NCBI GenBank assembly: GCA_021786265.1
Contig: JAJYNP010000005.1
Coordinates: forward strand, 100,650-164,649
Length of the DNA stretch: 64,000 bases
DNA from: Chloroflexota bacterium
GTDB taxonomy: Bacteria > Chloroflexota > Limnocylindria > Limnocylindrales > CSP1-4
Direction of reading: 5' to 3'
Part shown: in pieces, positions 1-8,543 of the stretch
Numbering within the stretch: the stretch's first letter is position 1
How the letters are laid out: every line of letters begins with the position of its first letter
The notes under the pieces: generated by a model
What the model was told of the DNA's origin: nothing
Seen by the model: the letters and a program-made list of their open reading frames with translations, nothing else
Database searches by the model: none
Program-made: the position numbers and the translations under genes

Positions 1-7
1 GCGCGAC

Positions 8-316
8 GTGACGGAGAACACGCCTGTCGTGACGGGTGACGGCGAGACCGTCGGGCACGTGTCCGAAGTGCTCGGGTCCCAGGAGGAGGACGTCTTCCAC
101 GGCATAGAGGTCCATCTCGGCAGGCTGGGTCATCGCGTGTTCGTTCCCCCCGACGAGATCGCCGAGATGACGACAACAGGCCTGACCCTGACACTCACGA
201 GCGGCCAGGTTCACGCGCTTCCCGAGCACACCGAAGAGCGTGCGTTCGAGCTCGGGTGGACCGGCCGATTCCGGAAGCACATTGGGTGGGTCAAGGAGAA
301 GGACTGGGACCGATAG
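8..316 (+). CDS. PRC-barrel / DUF2171-like small protein (possibly 5'-partial)
   Basis: This 102-residue protein begins at a GTG only seven bases from the window edge, so the true start may lie upstream. The first half (VVTGDGETVGHVSEVLG, then HGIEVHLGRLGHRVFVPPDEI) reads like a PRC-barrel: a short beta-rich domain in which a 'quality' residue pattern is followed by a 'cross into storage' strand. DUF2171 proteins have the same layout and size. The last 20 residues are basic and tryptophan-rich (HIGWVKEKDWDR). There is no signal peptide or membrane segment, so it should be cytoplasmic. The family is generally stress or storage related with no defined reaction. The family call is from pattern only. 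Confidence 0.6.
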   Translation: MTENTPVVTGDGETVGHVSEVLGSQEEDVFHGIEVHLGRLGHRVFVPPDEIAEMTTTGLTLTLTSGQVHALPEHTEERAFELGWTGRFRKHIGWVKEKDWDR

Positions 317-600
317 AACGCGCTCCCGGGACCGCACGTCGCTCTGCGCCAGTGTTGGCGAATATACCCAGAGACGGCAGGCCCGGTCGCAGCGGCTCGC
401 GCTGGCCAGTCGTCGCCGGATCGTCGTCCGCACGCTGAGCAGGAGTGAGCGGTTGACGGCCCGGCGTCGGCTCGATCCCGACTGCCGGGCCGTTAGTCCT
501 GTCGTTGGTCGGCTGACCGGTGGCGGCTCCTCTCCGGACGACGTCGCCGCGCCGCCTCATGCGTGGCACGCCGGACGGCGAGCGGGTGGTCGACTGACTG

Positions 601-1185
601 TCACTCGACGAGGAACTTGCGCCCCCAGCTCCGGTGGAAGTACCCGGTGAAGGCCCCGCCCTGGTTCGCGGGCGTCAACGTGGCGCAGTAGCCCGTGAGC
701 GGCCACGCGTGCGCCGTGATCCAGGGCCCGCCGTCGTACTGGAAGTAGGCGGCCGTGTCAGCGACCTCGGCCTTCGCGTTGGCCACCGTGGTCGCGGTCA
801 TGTCCCAAAACATCATGCTCTGGTACAGCGTGCTCTGCGCCGGGTTGATGGTGTAGTCCAGCACGAGCGTCAGCTGCGGGAGCGACACGACATACCCGCC
901 GAGCGACGCCACCTGGACGTTCCCGGGGTACAGTGGGGCCTCGTCGCTGACGGTGAAGCTCCACGGGCCGTCCGTGAAGTCGAACTCGTCGCCCGGGTAC
1001 GTGTCGACGATCCGGATCGAGTACGTGTGGACGCCGGACGACCAGAAGCCCGATGGGAACTGGATGGTCCACTGGTTGATCATCGTCGTCGCGCCGCACG
1101 GACTGCTTGATGCGGCGACGGCGCCGGGCAAGATGAAGCCGGCGATCAGGGCGACCGCCGCCGCCAAGGAGAACACCGGTCGCAT
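601..1185 (-). CDS. Secreted hypothetical protein with Sec signal peptide
   Basis: A 194-residue protein. The chosen ATG at 1185 follows a GGGAGG ribosome site at seven bases; an ATG 28 codons upstream would add a proline/arginine-rich stretch and is not favoured. The N-terminus (MRPVFSLAAAVALIAGFILPGAVA) is a clear signal peptide, cleaved near residues 24-26. The mature part is rich in aromatic residues and beta-strand-like segments (YSIRIVDTYPG, GPWSFTVSDEAP), carries two widely spaced cysteines that could form a disulfide, and has no membrane anchor. It looks like an exported beta-sandwich protein. I do not recognise the family. It stands alone: upstream genes are unrelated and its 3' end faces an empty 285-base gap. 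Confidence 0.6.
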   Translation of the reverse strand: MRPVFSLAAAVALIAGFILPGAVAASSSPCGATTMINQWTIQFPSGFWSSGVHTYSIRIVDTYPGDEFDFTDGPWSFTVSDEAPLYPGNVQVASLGGYVVSLPQLTLVLDYTINPAQSTLYQSMMFWDMTATTVANAKAEVADTAAYFQYDGGPWITAHAWPLTGYCATLTPANQGGAFTGYFHRSWGRKFLVE

Positions 1186-1556
1186 AGACCCGCCTCCCGG
1201 GACGCTCCCCCCGCGGGTCGGTCTCGCCAGTAGCTCGGCGTGGTCCCGGCGGCCCGGAGTATGGGCCACGCGTCGTCGCTCCCCGTGGCAGCGTGATCAT
1301 TCGCCTCCCTAACCGCTTCGTAAGTGCCGAACGGCATGACCAACGCGCGGGGGTGGTGTCAGCGCGCACCAGCGTGCAAGAGAACTGATGCCTGTTTGAG
1401 CGAGGCTGGTCTCACTGGAAGGCACTTCGCATTCCCGTTGGCCGCATGCCCCCGGCACCTCGGGCCCGGTGCCGGCCTACCGCGTCGGTATACTTGGCCT
1501 CCAACCGTCCCTGCCTGCTCGCCGCCGTGGCGGACGGCCCGCGCCAGAGGCCAGCC

Positions 1557-2849
1557 ATGCTCGAGACTCCCACCTCCACACCCGAGTTCGTGACTCTCGC
1601 GCAGGAGCACATGTCGCCGGTCCTGGGCCTCAAGGCGGAACGGGCGATCGCGCGGGGCGAGGGACACCGCCTCCACGGCGTCGACGGGCGCGCCTACCTC
1701 GACTTCGTGTGCGGCATCGCGACGAGCGTGCTGGGCCATGGGCACCCCGCCGTCACCGAGGCGATCCACCGCCAGGTCGACACCCTCGTCCACATCAACG
1801 GCGCAGGGTTCGCCGAGCCGACCGCTCGCCTGGCCGCCGAGATCGCTGCCGCCCTCCCCGACCCGCTCGACACCCTGTTCTTCTCGAACGCCGGCACGGA
1901 GGTGATCGAGGGCGCCATCAAGCTCGCCCGGCGCGTGACCGGCCGGCCGGGCGTCGTGGCCTTCCGGGGCGGCTTCCACGGGCGGACCATGGGCTCGGTT
2001 GCCCTCACCAGTACGAACCTGAACTACCGATCGGGGTACGAGCCGCTCCTGCCCTCCGTCTACCATGCGCCGTTCCCGGACGCGTACCGGATGGGCGGCG
2101 ATGAGGAGGCGAGCCGCCGGGCGCTGGCCGCGCTGCGGGACCTGCTGACGAGCGAGATCCCGGGCCGGTCGGTGGCGGCGCTCGTGCTCGAGGCCGAGCA
2201 GGGCGAGGGCGGGTACCGGCCGGCGCCCGCCAGCTTCCTGCGGGGCGTGCGCCAGATCTGCGACGAGTACGGGATCCTCTGGGTGGCCGACGAGATCCAG
2301 TGCGGCTACGGGCGCACCGGGAAGATGTGGGGCTTCGAGCACGGCGGCGTGGTGCCCGACGTGGTCTGCCTGGCCAAGGCGATCGCCAACGGACTCCCGC
2401 TGTCGGCCCTCGTCACGAGCCGCGAACTCCAGGAGCGCTGGGGCGTGGGCGCGCACGGGACGACGTTCGGGGGCAACCCGGTGTCGTGCGCGGCGGGGCT
2501 CGCGGTCCTGAAGACGATCCGCGAGGAGGGGCTGGTGGCCAACGCGGCGGCGAGGGGCGCCGAGCTGCGGGCCGGCCTCGAGCAGCTGCAGGCCCGGGAC
2601 GAGCGCATCGGCGACGTGCGCGGGTACGGTCTGATGATCGGGGTCGAGTTCGTCACCGACCCGCAGTCGAAGGTGCCCGACGAGGCGCGCACGAGCCGGG
2701 TGCTTGCGAAGGCGGCGGACCTCGGGCTGCTGCTCCTCAACTGCGGCACGGACCACAACGTGATCCGCTGGATCCCGCCGCTCAACGTGACGAGCGCGGA
2801 GATCGGCGAGGCGCTGGACATCTTCGGGCGGGCACTCGCGCAGGCGTAG
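1557..2849 (+). CDS. Class III PLP aminotransferase (4-aminobutyrate/acetylornithine type)
   Basis: The 430-residue protein has the full fold-type I class III layout: a YLDF strand entering the domain, SNAGTE phosphate-binding loop at 110-115, GGFHGRT at 138-144, the cofactor-ring aspartate in WVADEIQCGYGRTG (242-255), and the Schiff-base lysine K274 in CLAKAIANGLP. Such enzymes move an amino group from an omega- or alpha-amino donor to 2-oxoglutarate or pyruvate. GabT-like 4-aminobutyrate or ornithine-type substrates are most likely, but substrate cannot be read from sequence. The ATG at 1557 is preferred over an upstream in-frame start because homology begins soon after it and AGAGG lies upstream. 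Length is normal for the family. It is monocistronic, converging on the metal transporter gene at 2946. Confidence 0.9.
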   Translation: MLETPTSTPEFVTLAQEHMSPVLGLKAERAIARGEGHRLHGVDGRAYLDFVCGIATSVLGHGHPAVTEAIHRQVDTLVHINGAGFAEPTARLAAEIAAALPDPLDTLFFSNAGTEVIEGAIKLARRVTGRPGVVAFRGGFHGRTMGSVALTSTNLNYRSGYEPLLPSVYHAPFPDAYRMGGDEEASRRALAALRDLLTSEIPGRSVAALVLEAEQGEGGYRPAPASFLRGVRQICDEYGILWVADEIQCGYGRTGKMWGFEHGGVVPDVVCLAKAIANGLPLSALVTSRELQERWGVGAHGTTFGGNPVSCAAGLAVLKTIREEGLVANAAARGAELRAGLEQLQARDERIGDVRGYGLMIGVEFVTDPQSKVPDEARTSRVLAKAADLGLLLLNCGTDHNVIRWIPPLNVTSAEIGEALDIFGRALAQA

Positions 2850-2945
2850 GCCGCCTCGTCCTCGCGCCCTGGTCGTCCAGCCGGGCGACCGCCCCCCGCC
2901 CGCCGGCGCCGGGGCAGTCTGGCGCGGACCCCGATCGCCGTTCGG

Positions 2946-4079
2946 CTACCGCACCGCGGTGCCGACCAGGTGGCCGATGCCGAACGTCACCGCGGCGGCG
3001 GCCAGCCCGAACACCACCTGGCGGAGGCCGGAGCGCAGTGCGCTCTGGCCCGTCACGATCGTGATCGCCGCCCCCACCCCGAACAGCGCGAAGCCGCTCA
3101 GGACCAGGGCCACGACGACGGCCGGCGCCCCGCTCGAAACGAGGAACGGCAGCAACGGCACGAGCGCCCCCGACCCGAATAGCAGGAACGAGGTGAACGC
3201 GGCCTCGTAGGCAGAGCCGCCAAGCCCCTCCGGGTCGATCCCCAGCTCCTCGCGCGACAGCGTGTCCAGCGCGACCCGGGGATCTCCCTGGATGATCTGC
3301 TTCGCGATCCGGCGGGCCTGGTCCTCGGGCACGCCCTTGGATTCGTAGATCAGCGCGAGCTCGACCTCCTCTTCCTCGGGGATTGCCTCGAGCTCCTCGC
3401 GCTCGACCCGGATCTGGTGCGAGTAGAGCTCGCGTGCGCTCTGCACCGACAGCCACTCGCCGAGCCCCATCGAGAACGCGCCGGCGAGCAGCCCGGCGAG
3501 CCCCGCGACGACCACGGCACCGTTGCCGACCGCTGCGCCGGCCACCCCCATGATCAGGCTCGTATTCGACAGGACGCCGTCGCTCGCCCCCAGCACGGCG
3601 GCGCGCAGCGCGTTGCCGCCGGTCGACCGGTGCCGCCCTTCGATCCGCGCCAGCTCCGCGCCCGCCAGCCCCTTGCCGCCCGCGAGCTCCCGGAAGAGGC
3701 GCGCATGCGATCGCTCGTCCTGGGGCAGGCTGGTCCCCGCCGCCTCGGGTTGCGTGTCGTACATGCCCTGGGAGCGTCCTTCCTGCTCGGCGACGGTCGG
3801 CGCGATGACCCCGGCCCCCAGCCGGCGGGCCATGGCGCCGAGCACCCGGGCCCGCCAGGACGGTCGCATGTGCGAGATGTCGATGCCCGCATCCCGCAGC
3901 CGCTGCTCCCAGACCGCGCCGTGCCGGCGTTCGGTCTCCGCGAGCCGCCGGTACAGCTCCTTCAGCGGCGGAGCCTCCTCGCCGTCCGCCATCGCGAGAT
4001 AGATAGATGCCCCGTCTATCTCGCCCTGCAGGTTCTCCCGGTAGCGCTTGATGTCGTCTGGCGTGGCTGCTGTGGGCAT
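2946..4079 (-). CDS. VIT1/CCC1 iron-manganese transporter with N-terminal ferritin-like domain
   Basis: A 377-residue fusion. Residues 1 to about 130 form a rubrerythrin/ferritin-like four-helix domain with di-iron-type ligands (EIDGASIYLAM, ETERRHGAVWE, QDERSHARLFREL). Residues about 150-377 are a VIT1/CCC1 transporter: GASDGVLSNTSLIMG in the first membrane helix, the GEWLSVQSARELY segment, a glutamate-rich cytosolic loop (EREELEAIPEEEEVELALIYESKG) that in VIT1 proteins handles metal, and three further hydrophobic helices at the C-terminus. MbfA-type proteins with this fusion export iron across the inner membrane. The ferritin-like domain is expected to sense or deliver Fe(II). The ATG at 4079 is chosen because the next upstream start adds a basic, non-homologous tail. 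No iron box was recognised upstream. Confidence 0.9.
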   Translation of the reverse strand: MPTAATPDDIKRYRENLQGEIDGASIYLAMADGEEAPPLKELYRRLAETERRHGAVWEQRLRDAGIDISHMRPSWRARVLGAMARRLGAGVIAPTVAEQEGRSQGMYDTQPEAAGTSLPQDERSHARLFRELAGGKGLAGAELARIEGRHRSTGGNALRAAVLGASDGVLSNTSLIMGVAGAAVGNGAVVVAGLAGLLAGAFSMGLGEWLSVQSARELYSHQIRVEREELEAIPEEEEVELALIYESKGVPEDQARRIAKQIIQGDPRVALDTLSREELGIDPEGLGGSAYEAAFTSFLLFGSGALVPLLPFLVSSGAPAVVVALVLSGFALFGVGAAITIVTGQSALRSGLRQVVFGLAAAAVTFGIGHLVGTAVR

Positions 4080-4143
4080 GCGGCAAGTGTAGGACGGGCG
4101 CGCGACAGCCGGGACCGCGGGTTGCGCGGCAATGGCGCGGCCG

Positions 4144-4671
4144 CTACGCGGAGGCCGATCCCTGCACGTCGTGGTCCGCGAAGTAGCCACGCCACGGGCC
4201 ACTTCCCACGATGAACGGCTGCAGGATCGCCCGCTCCGCCTGGACCGTGTGCATCAGGTCGTGGCCAGCCCACTCGTTGAGCATCTGCTCGAGCGTCACC
4301 GGGCCCAGCTCCGCGTGGCGCACCGTCCGGCGGAGATCCGCGGGCTCGAGACCGGTGATCAGCGGCAGGCTCCGCGCCCGCAACTCCTCGAACTCCGCGA
4401 CCAGCTCGCCCGGATCGTCGGGACCTGCCGTGGCGCCGGCCGCGTCGGGGTCGTAGGCCGCGAAGTCGTGCCCCTCGAGGAAGGCCCGCACACGCACCGG
4501 GAACACCTCGCGCTCGATCGCCACCAGGTGCCGGAGGCAGTCGATCGCCGACCATTCCCCGGGCGCCGGAACCCGCGCCAGCAGGTCGCCCTGTACCGTG
4601 CCGGCCAGTGCGTGCCAGCGTTCGGGGGTCGTCGACAGGACTGCCAGCACGTGCTCCACCAGGTCGTCCAT
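4144..4671 (-). CDS. DinB-family metal-binding four-helix protein
   Basis: The 175-residue protein shows the DinB/YfiT signature of three histidines placed to bind a metal: H48 in DCLRHLVAIE, then H137 and H141 in WAGHDLMHTVQ. It begins MDDLVEHVLAVL, a typical amphipathic first helix. DinB_2 proteins are soluble bundles that in characterised cases act as thiol transferases or nickel-dependent hydrolases; most have no assigned reaction. The gene sits 64 bases upstream of the VIT1 gene on the same strand and could share its transcript. No signal peptide is visible. Substrate unknown. Confidence 0.8.
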   Translation of the reverse strand: MDDLVEHVLAVLSTTPERWHALAGTVQGDLLARVPAPGEWSAIDCLRHLVAIEREVFPVRVRAFLEGHDFAAYDPDAAGATAGPDDPGELVAEFEELRARSLPLITGLEPADLRRTVRHAELGPVTLEQMLNEWAGHDLMHTVQAERAILQPFIVGSGPWRGYFADHDVQGSASA

Positions 4672-4897
4672 CGCTCGCTCCCCTCTGCTGTCGACGCGGT
4701 CAGCCGGACACCACTCGACGGCGTGTCACGTGGTCAGCGTAGCAGGGGTCGCCCCGAGGGTCCGCTTCTCCATCCCACACCTCCGTCGCGACGCTCCCGG
4801 TGCCTCCGTGCGCCGCGTCCCCGTACCCCGGCCATGCCCCGGCGGGAGCGGGATTCGGCCCCCTGCCGGCACATGCGGCACGCTTCACCCGCCACGT

Positions 4898-6004
4898 ATG
4901 CTCGAACGCGTGAGCCACCTCCTGCGACGCCGGACGCGAAACGCCGATGCCGCGTCGCTGCTCGAGACGTTCCTCGTGGCCGCGGTGTGCTCCTTCCTCG
5001 GGATCCGGGCGTTTCTCGCCCTGACGGGGTACCCGCGGATCGGCGGCGGCGGTCTCCACGTGGCGCACATGCTGTGGGGCGGCCTGTTGATGCTCGTCGC
5101 GCTGGGCATGCTGCTGCTCTTCCTCGACCGGTCCGTCCAGCACGCCGCGGCCATCGTCGCCGGGCTCGGGTTCGGGACCTTCATCGACGAGATCGGGAAG
5201 TTCCTCACGGCCGACAACGACTACTTCTTCCGGCCGGCGGTCGCGCTGGTCTACGTCGTCTTCGTGGCCCTGTTCCTGGTGGGGCGGGCCGTCGTGGGGC
5301 GGCGCCCGCTCACGCCACGCGAGTCGTTCGCGAACGCGCTCGATCTGCTGGAGGGGCACCTCGAGCGACCGATCCACCCCGCCGAGCGGGCCAGGATCCG
5401 GGCCCTGCTCCGGCACTCCCCCGGGGATTCCTCGCTCGTCCCCGACGTGCGCCGCTACCTCGACGATCTGCCAGTGGCGGTGGGGCACGACTCGTGGATC
5501 GAGGCGCTCCCAGCGCGCCTGGCGGGCACCTACGAGCGACTCGCGGCCAACGCGTGGTTCGATCGCGCGCTCGTGGTTGCCGTCGTCGCGTACACGGCCG
5601 CAGCGGTCGCCGGCGTGCTCGCGCTGGCGCTCACGACCGGTTCGTCATCCAGCCCGGACACCTGGACCGTGTCGCACGTCGGCGAGAGCCTGTCGACCCT
5701 GGTGGGCGCGGCGCTCGTTGGGCGTGGCGTCCTCGCGCTGCCCGGCTCCAGGGCGGCCGCCTACCACTGGTTCCTGCGCGGCCTGCTGGTCTGGATCCTG
5801 GTCACCCAGGTGTTCGTGTTCTACGGCTCCCAGCTCGCCGGTCTGGGCGGGCTCGCCATCGACCTGCTGGCGTACGTCAGCCTCCGATTGGCGCTCGCCG
5901 GGGAAGCCACGGCAGGACGCGACGAGCGTGGGGAGCATGGCCGGCGGTCGAGCGACCGGGGTGGGACTGCCGCCGGGGCGGCACCGATGGGAGGCGAGGC
6001 ATGA
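4898..6004 (+). CDS. Multi-pass integral membrane protein of unknown function
   Basis: A 368-residue protein with about seven hydrophobic segments: one near residues 20-40, a cluster between 55 and 135, and a second cluster between 225 and 345. Notable soluble motifs are GLGFGTFIDEIGKFLTADNDY between membrane segments and a helical middle region (ESFANALDLLEGHLERPIHPAERARIR). The ATG at 4898 is chosen because it leads straight into LLRRRTRNADAASLLETFLVAAVCSF; the reading frame stays open upstream but the added sequence is arginine-rich and looks non-coding. The stop overlaps the cupin gene start by four bases (ATGA), so the two are translationally coupled. I do not recognise a function; the conserved-looking DEIGKF acidic motif is the best handle. 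Confidence 0.7.
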   Translation: MLERVSHLLRRRTRNADAASLLETFLVAAVCSFLGIRAFLALTGYPRIGGGGLHVAHMLWGGLLMLVALGMLLLFLDRSVQHAAAIVAGLGFGTFIDEIGKFLTADNDYFFRPAVALVYVVFVALFLVGRAVVGRRPLTPRESFANALDLLEGHLERPIHPAERARIRALLRHSPGDSSLVPDVRRYLDDLPVAVGHDSWIEALPARLAGTYERLAANAWFDRALVVAVVAYTAAAVAGVLALALTTGSSSSPDTWTVSHVGESLSTLVGAALVGRGVLALPGSRAAAYHWFLRGLLVWILVTQVFVFYGSQLAGLGGLAIDLLAYVSLRLALAGEATAGRDERGEHGRRSSDRGGTAAGAAPMGGEA

Positions 6005-6459
6005 TCGACACGTTGACGGCCGCCCGGGTCGTCGAGGTCCTCGGGCTGACCCCGCTCGTGCCGGAGGGCGGGCACGTCGCGCAGACGTGGCACGACGAAC
6101 GGTCGAGCGCCATCTACTACCTGCTGGAGCACCCGGACTTCTCCGGGCTCCACCGGCTCGAGGATCTCGAGATCTGGGCCCACCACCTCGGCGCTCCTGT
6201 CCGGATGCTGCTCATCGACGCCGCCGGGACGGTGAGCGAGCCGGTCCTGGGCCCGGATCTCGAAGCCGGACAGCGCCCCCAGGTCGTGGTCCCGCCCGGC
6301 ACCTGGCAGGCGGCCGAGCCGCTCGGGCCGTGGAGCCTCGTGTCGACCTTCATGGCGCCGCCGTACACGGACGCCGGCGTGTCCTTCGCGCGATGGGCGG
6401 ACCTCGAGGGGCGGTACCCTGCGCACGACGAACGCCTCAGGCGCCTGTGCCGGTTCTGA
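6001..6459 (+). CDS. Cupin_5 (DUF985) family protein
   Basis: A 152-residue single-domain protein. The hallmark features of the DUF985/cupin_5 family are present: EGGHVAQTWHDERSSAIYYLLEHPDFSGLHRL, where histidines and a glutamate sit in the cupin barrel, LEIWAHHLGAPVRMLLID, and RPQVVVPPGTWQAAEPLGPWSLVSTFMAPPY near the end. This family resembles sugar-binding or isomerase cupins but has no firmly established reaction. The ATG overlaps the upstream membrane protein's stop by four bases and the SDR gene follows 19 bases later, so the three genes probably form one operon. The final residues (GRYPAHDERLRRLCRF) are family-typical, so the gene is complete. Confidence 0.85.
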   Translation: MIDTLTAARVVEVLGLTPLVPEGGHVAQTWHDERSSAIYYLLEHPDFSGLHRLEDLEIWAHHLGAPVRMLLIDAAGTVSEPVLGPDLEAGQRPQVVVPPGTWQAAEPLGPWSLVSTFMAPPYTDAGVSFARWADLEGRYPAHDERLRRLCRF

Positions 6460-6478
6460 CCAGGGAAGGAGGACCACC

Positions 6479-7285
6479 ATGGCCCCGGCCGTCCCCCCGC
6501 CCGAGCCGCCCCCGGTCGATCGCCTGGTCGACCTGGCGGGGTCGGTCGCGCTCGTGACGGGCGCGAGCCGCGGGATCGGCGCCGCCATCGCCGGCCGGCT
6601 CGCGGAGGCCGGCGCCGCGGTCGCGGTGGCCGCCCGCTCGGCCGACGAGGCACCCGGCAGCACAGTCGCGCGGATCCGCGAACGCGGGGGCGCAGCCGTC
6701 GCGCTGGCCCTCGACGTGACGGACGAGGCGCAGGTGGGGCGGGCGATCGACGCGGCCGTGGCCGCGCTCGGCCGGCTCGACATCCTCGTCAACTGCGCGG
6801 GCATCCAGCCGTCGCGGGTGCTCACCGAACAGTCGGTCGACGAGTGGGACGCCCTGCTCGACACGAACCTGCGGGGTGTCTTCCTCTGCACGCGAGAGGC
6901 CGCGCGGGTCTTCCTTGCCCAGGGTGGCGGGGGCGCGATCGTCAACGTCGCGTCGATCGAGGGGTTGCAGCCGGCGTGGGCCCACAGCCACTACGCGGCA
7001 AGCAAGGCGGGCGTGCTCATGCACACGCGGGCGGCGGCACTCGAGCTGGGGACGCACGGAATCCGCGTGAACTCGGTGTCGCCCGGGTTGACCTGGAACG
7101 CGGCTCTGGAGCGGGACTGGCCCGACGGCGTCCGTCGCTGGCTGGCGCACGTGCCGCTCGGCCGCCTCGGGCTGCCGGACGACGTCGCCGACGCGGTACT
7201 GTTCCTGGCCTCGCCGATGGCCCGGTTCGTGACCGGGGCCAACCTGGTGGTCGACGGAGGGATGCTGGCGCATCCGACCTGGTAG
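6479..7285 (+). CDS. SDR-family NAD(P)-dependent oxidoreductase
   Basis: The 268-residue protein is a classical short-chain dehydrogenase: TGASRGIG nucleotide-binding motif at 27-34, DV at 79-80 contacting the adenine, NCAG at 105-108, and the catalytic set S159, Y172 and K176 (YAASK). The C-terminal VTGANLVVDGGM segment is the usual strand and loop of tetrameric FabG-like enzymes. It reduces or oxidises a carbonyl/alcohol; substrate is not predictable. The first 17 residues are proline-rich and may be a flexible tail. AAGGAGG eight bases before the ATG is a strong ribosome site and fixes the start. It is the third gene of the membrane protein-cupin-SDR group. Confidence 0.92.
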   Translation: MAPAVPPPEPPPVDRLVDLAGSVALVTGASRGIGAAIAGRLAEAGAAVAVAARSADEAPGSTVARIRERGGAAVALALDVTDEAQVGRAIDAAVAALGRLDILVNCAGIQPSRVLTEQSVDEWDALLDTNLRGVFLCTREAARVFLAQGGGGAIVNVASIEGLQPAWAHSHYAASKAGVLMHTRAAALELGTHGIRVNSVSPGLTWNAALERDWPDGVRRWLAHVPLGRLGLPDDVADAVLFLASPMARFVTGANLVVDGGMLAHPTW

Positions 7286-7305
7286 GGGGCGACCCGGGCG
7301 GCGCC

Positions 7306-7935
7306 TTACGGTGCAGGCGGCGCAGGCGGCGCAGGCAGGGTCTCCGCCGTCAGGGTCTCCGCCGGGCGATCGCGTCCCGCGTCGCCCTGGTCCGCTCGGC
7401 GTGCCGGCTCGGCAGCCCGCGCCGCACCCACCTGCGGGTTGGCCGCCTCCCAGCGCAGCACGCCGGCCTCCCCTTCCACCGCCCGCATCGAGCTCGCCAG
7501 TTCGCGGTTGATCAGCAGGGTCGGCACTTCGTCGGTCACCCCGGCCGGCCCGCTGCCATAGGTGATCCTGACATCGGTGAGCGGCACCCAGGCGGGCCGG
7601 CGCAGGACCATGCCGAGGGGGTCGCTGGCCGGGAGACCGTGCAGCGCCCCCTCCACGTGGTACGGCCCCAGCTCCACGCGCACGCGGGTCATGCGTGTCC
7701 GGACCCGCCGGGCGGCGTCTCCGCGCGGGCCGCTGGCCACCACCGCGTACAGCTCGTCCAGCGCGACGGTGAGCTCGGGCACCGCCACCTCGTGGTCGTC
7801 CGCGAGGCTCGTGAGCCGCGCGTCCCGGATCAGCACTTCTGATGCGGCGTTGAGCAGGTCGGTCAGGCGCGCGTCACCGAGGCTGACGCTGCCGTACACG
7901 CGGCAGTCGGCGGCGTAGGCCTCGAACTCGACCAT
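7306..7935 (-). CDS. Hypothetical protein with proline-rich C-terminal tail
   Basis: A 209-residue acidic, soluble protein starting MVEFEAYAADCRVYG. The first 130 residues look like a compact alpha/beta domain (regular charged/hydrophobic alternation: LTDLLNAASEVLIRDARL, HEVAVPELTVALDELYAV, VRVELGPYHVEGALHGLP). The tail becomes alanine/arginine-rich and ends in short proline-alanine repeats (PAPPAPPAP) encoded by GGCGCAGGC-like repeats, probably disordered and prone to length change. No catalytic motif is visible and I do not recognise the family. It converges with the SDR gene, 20 bases away, and is divergent from the Crp-like remnant. Confidence 0.55.
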   Translation of the reverse strand: MVEFEAYAADCRVYGSVSLGDARLTDLLNAASEVLIRDARLTSLADDHEVAVPELTVALDELYAVVASGPRGDAARRVRTRMTRVRVELGPYHVEGALHGLPASDPLGMVLRRPAWVPLTDVRITYGSGPAGVTDEVPTLLINRELASSMRAVEGEAGVLRWEAANPQVGAARAAEPARRADQGDAGRDRPAETLTAETLPAPPAPPAP

Positions 7936-7965
7936 TGCCGTAATGCTACGGGCGCCGTCCACAGC

Positions 7966-8143
7966 TCCGGCGCTCGATCTCCGAAGGGAGATCGAGCGAG
8001 CGCAGTTCGTTTCGACACGAGAGGCGACCCGCCGCGAACGGGGCTGATCGTGGCCGGGCTCGTCCGGATCTACCTCACGTCCGCTGAGGGCCGCCAGGTC
8101 ACGGTGCGCTATGCGCGGCCGGGTGCCACGGTCGGAATCCCGA
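7966..8143 (+). pseudogene. Remnant of a Crp/Fnr-type cyclic-nucleotide-binding domain
   Basis: One frame reads FDTRGDPPRTGLIVAGLVR followed by IYLTSAEGRQVTVRYARPG. This is the beta-roll core of Crp/Fnr regulators: the 'GDPP.TGL..VL.GLVRVYL' strand pair, then 'GRQVTVRYARPGD', where the next residues would be the phosphate-binding cassette. Sequence homology stops abruptly after RYARPGATVGIP, where a metallo-beta-lactamase remnant begins in another frame. No start codon or helix-turn-helix remains. This is a fragment of about 60 residues of a protein normally around 220 long, and should not be functional. Confidence 0.55.
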
Positions 8144-8540
8144 TCCCACCTCCACGAGGACCACATCGGCGGCATCCCGTACCTGCCCGGCACCGAGTTC
8201 ATCGTCGCCGACGCCGAGCGGCAGGCGATGGAGCAGCCTCGGCCCGAGCTGCGCGGCTTCCTGCGCAAGCACATCGACCTGCCGGGCGTCCGCTACCGCC
8301 GGATCGAGTTCGCACCGACCCACGACCCGGCCGTGGCGCCATTCACGGCGGCGTATGACGTCATGGGCAACGGTTCACTCCTCCTGCTGCCCACACCCGG
8401 GCACACGCCGGGCTCGATGTCGCTGCTCGTCCGTCGCCCGGGCAAGCCGCCGTTGCTCCTGGTGGGCGACCTGGCCATCCTGCCGGCGCACGATCCCGGC
8501 GCGGCCGAGCGACTGCGCCGCGCGAATGGCGGCGCTCCTC
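8141..8540 (+). pseudogene. Truncated MBL-fold hydrolase (lactonase-like) remnant
   Basis: The frame opens directly at the metal motif SHLHEDHIGG (HxHxDH), continues through GTEFIVADAERQAME, and reaches LLPTPGHTPGSMSLLV with the next metal histidine and VGDLAILPA with the bridging aspartate. This is the core of an N-acyl-homoserine-lactonase-like metallo-beta-lactamase. The first 80-100 residues that normally precede HxHxDH are missing and are replaced by a Crp-like fragment in a different frame. The C-terminus, including the last metal histidine, is lost where the convergent VOC gene begins at 8544. It is therefore a fused carcass of two genes created by deletion, with no plausible start. 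Confidence 0.6.
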
Positions 8541-8543
8541 AGT

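Noticed and set aside
1359..2756. A 465-residue open frame on the minus strand opposite the aminotransferase gene
   Set aside because: It is an antisense shadow: arginine/histidine/proline-rich, without a domain, and fully covered by a conserved enzyme on the plus strand.
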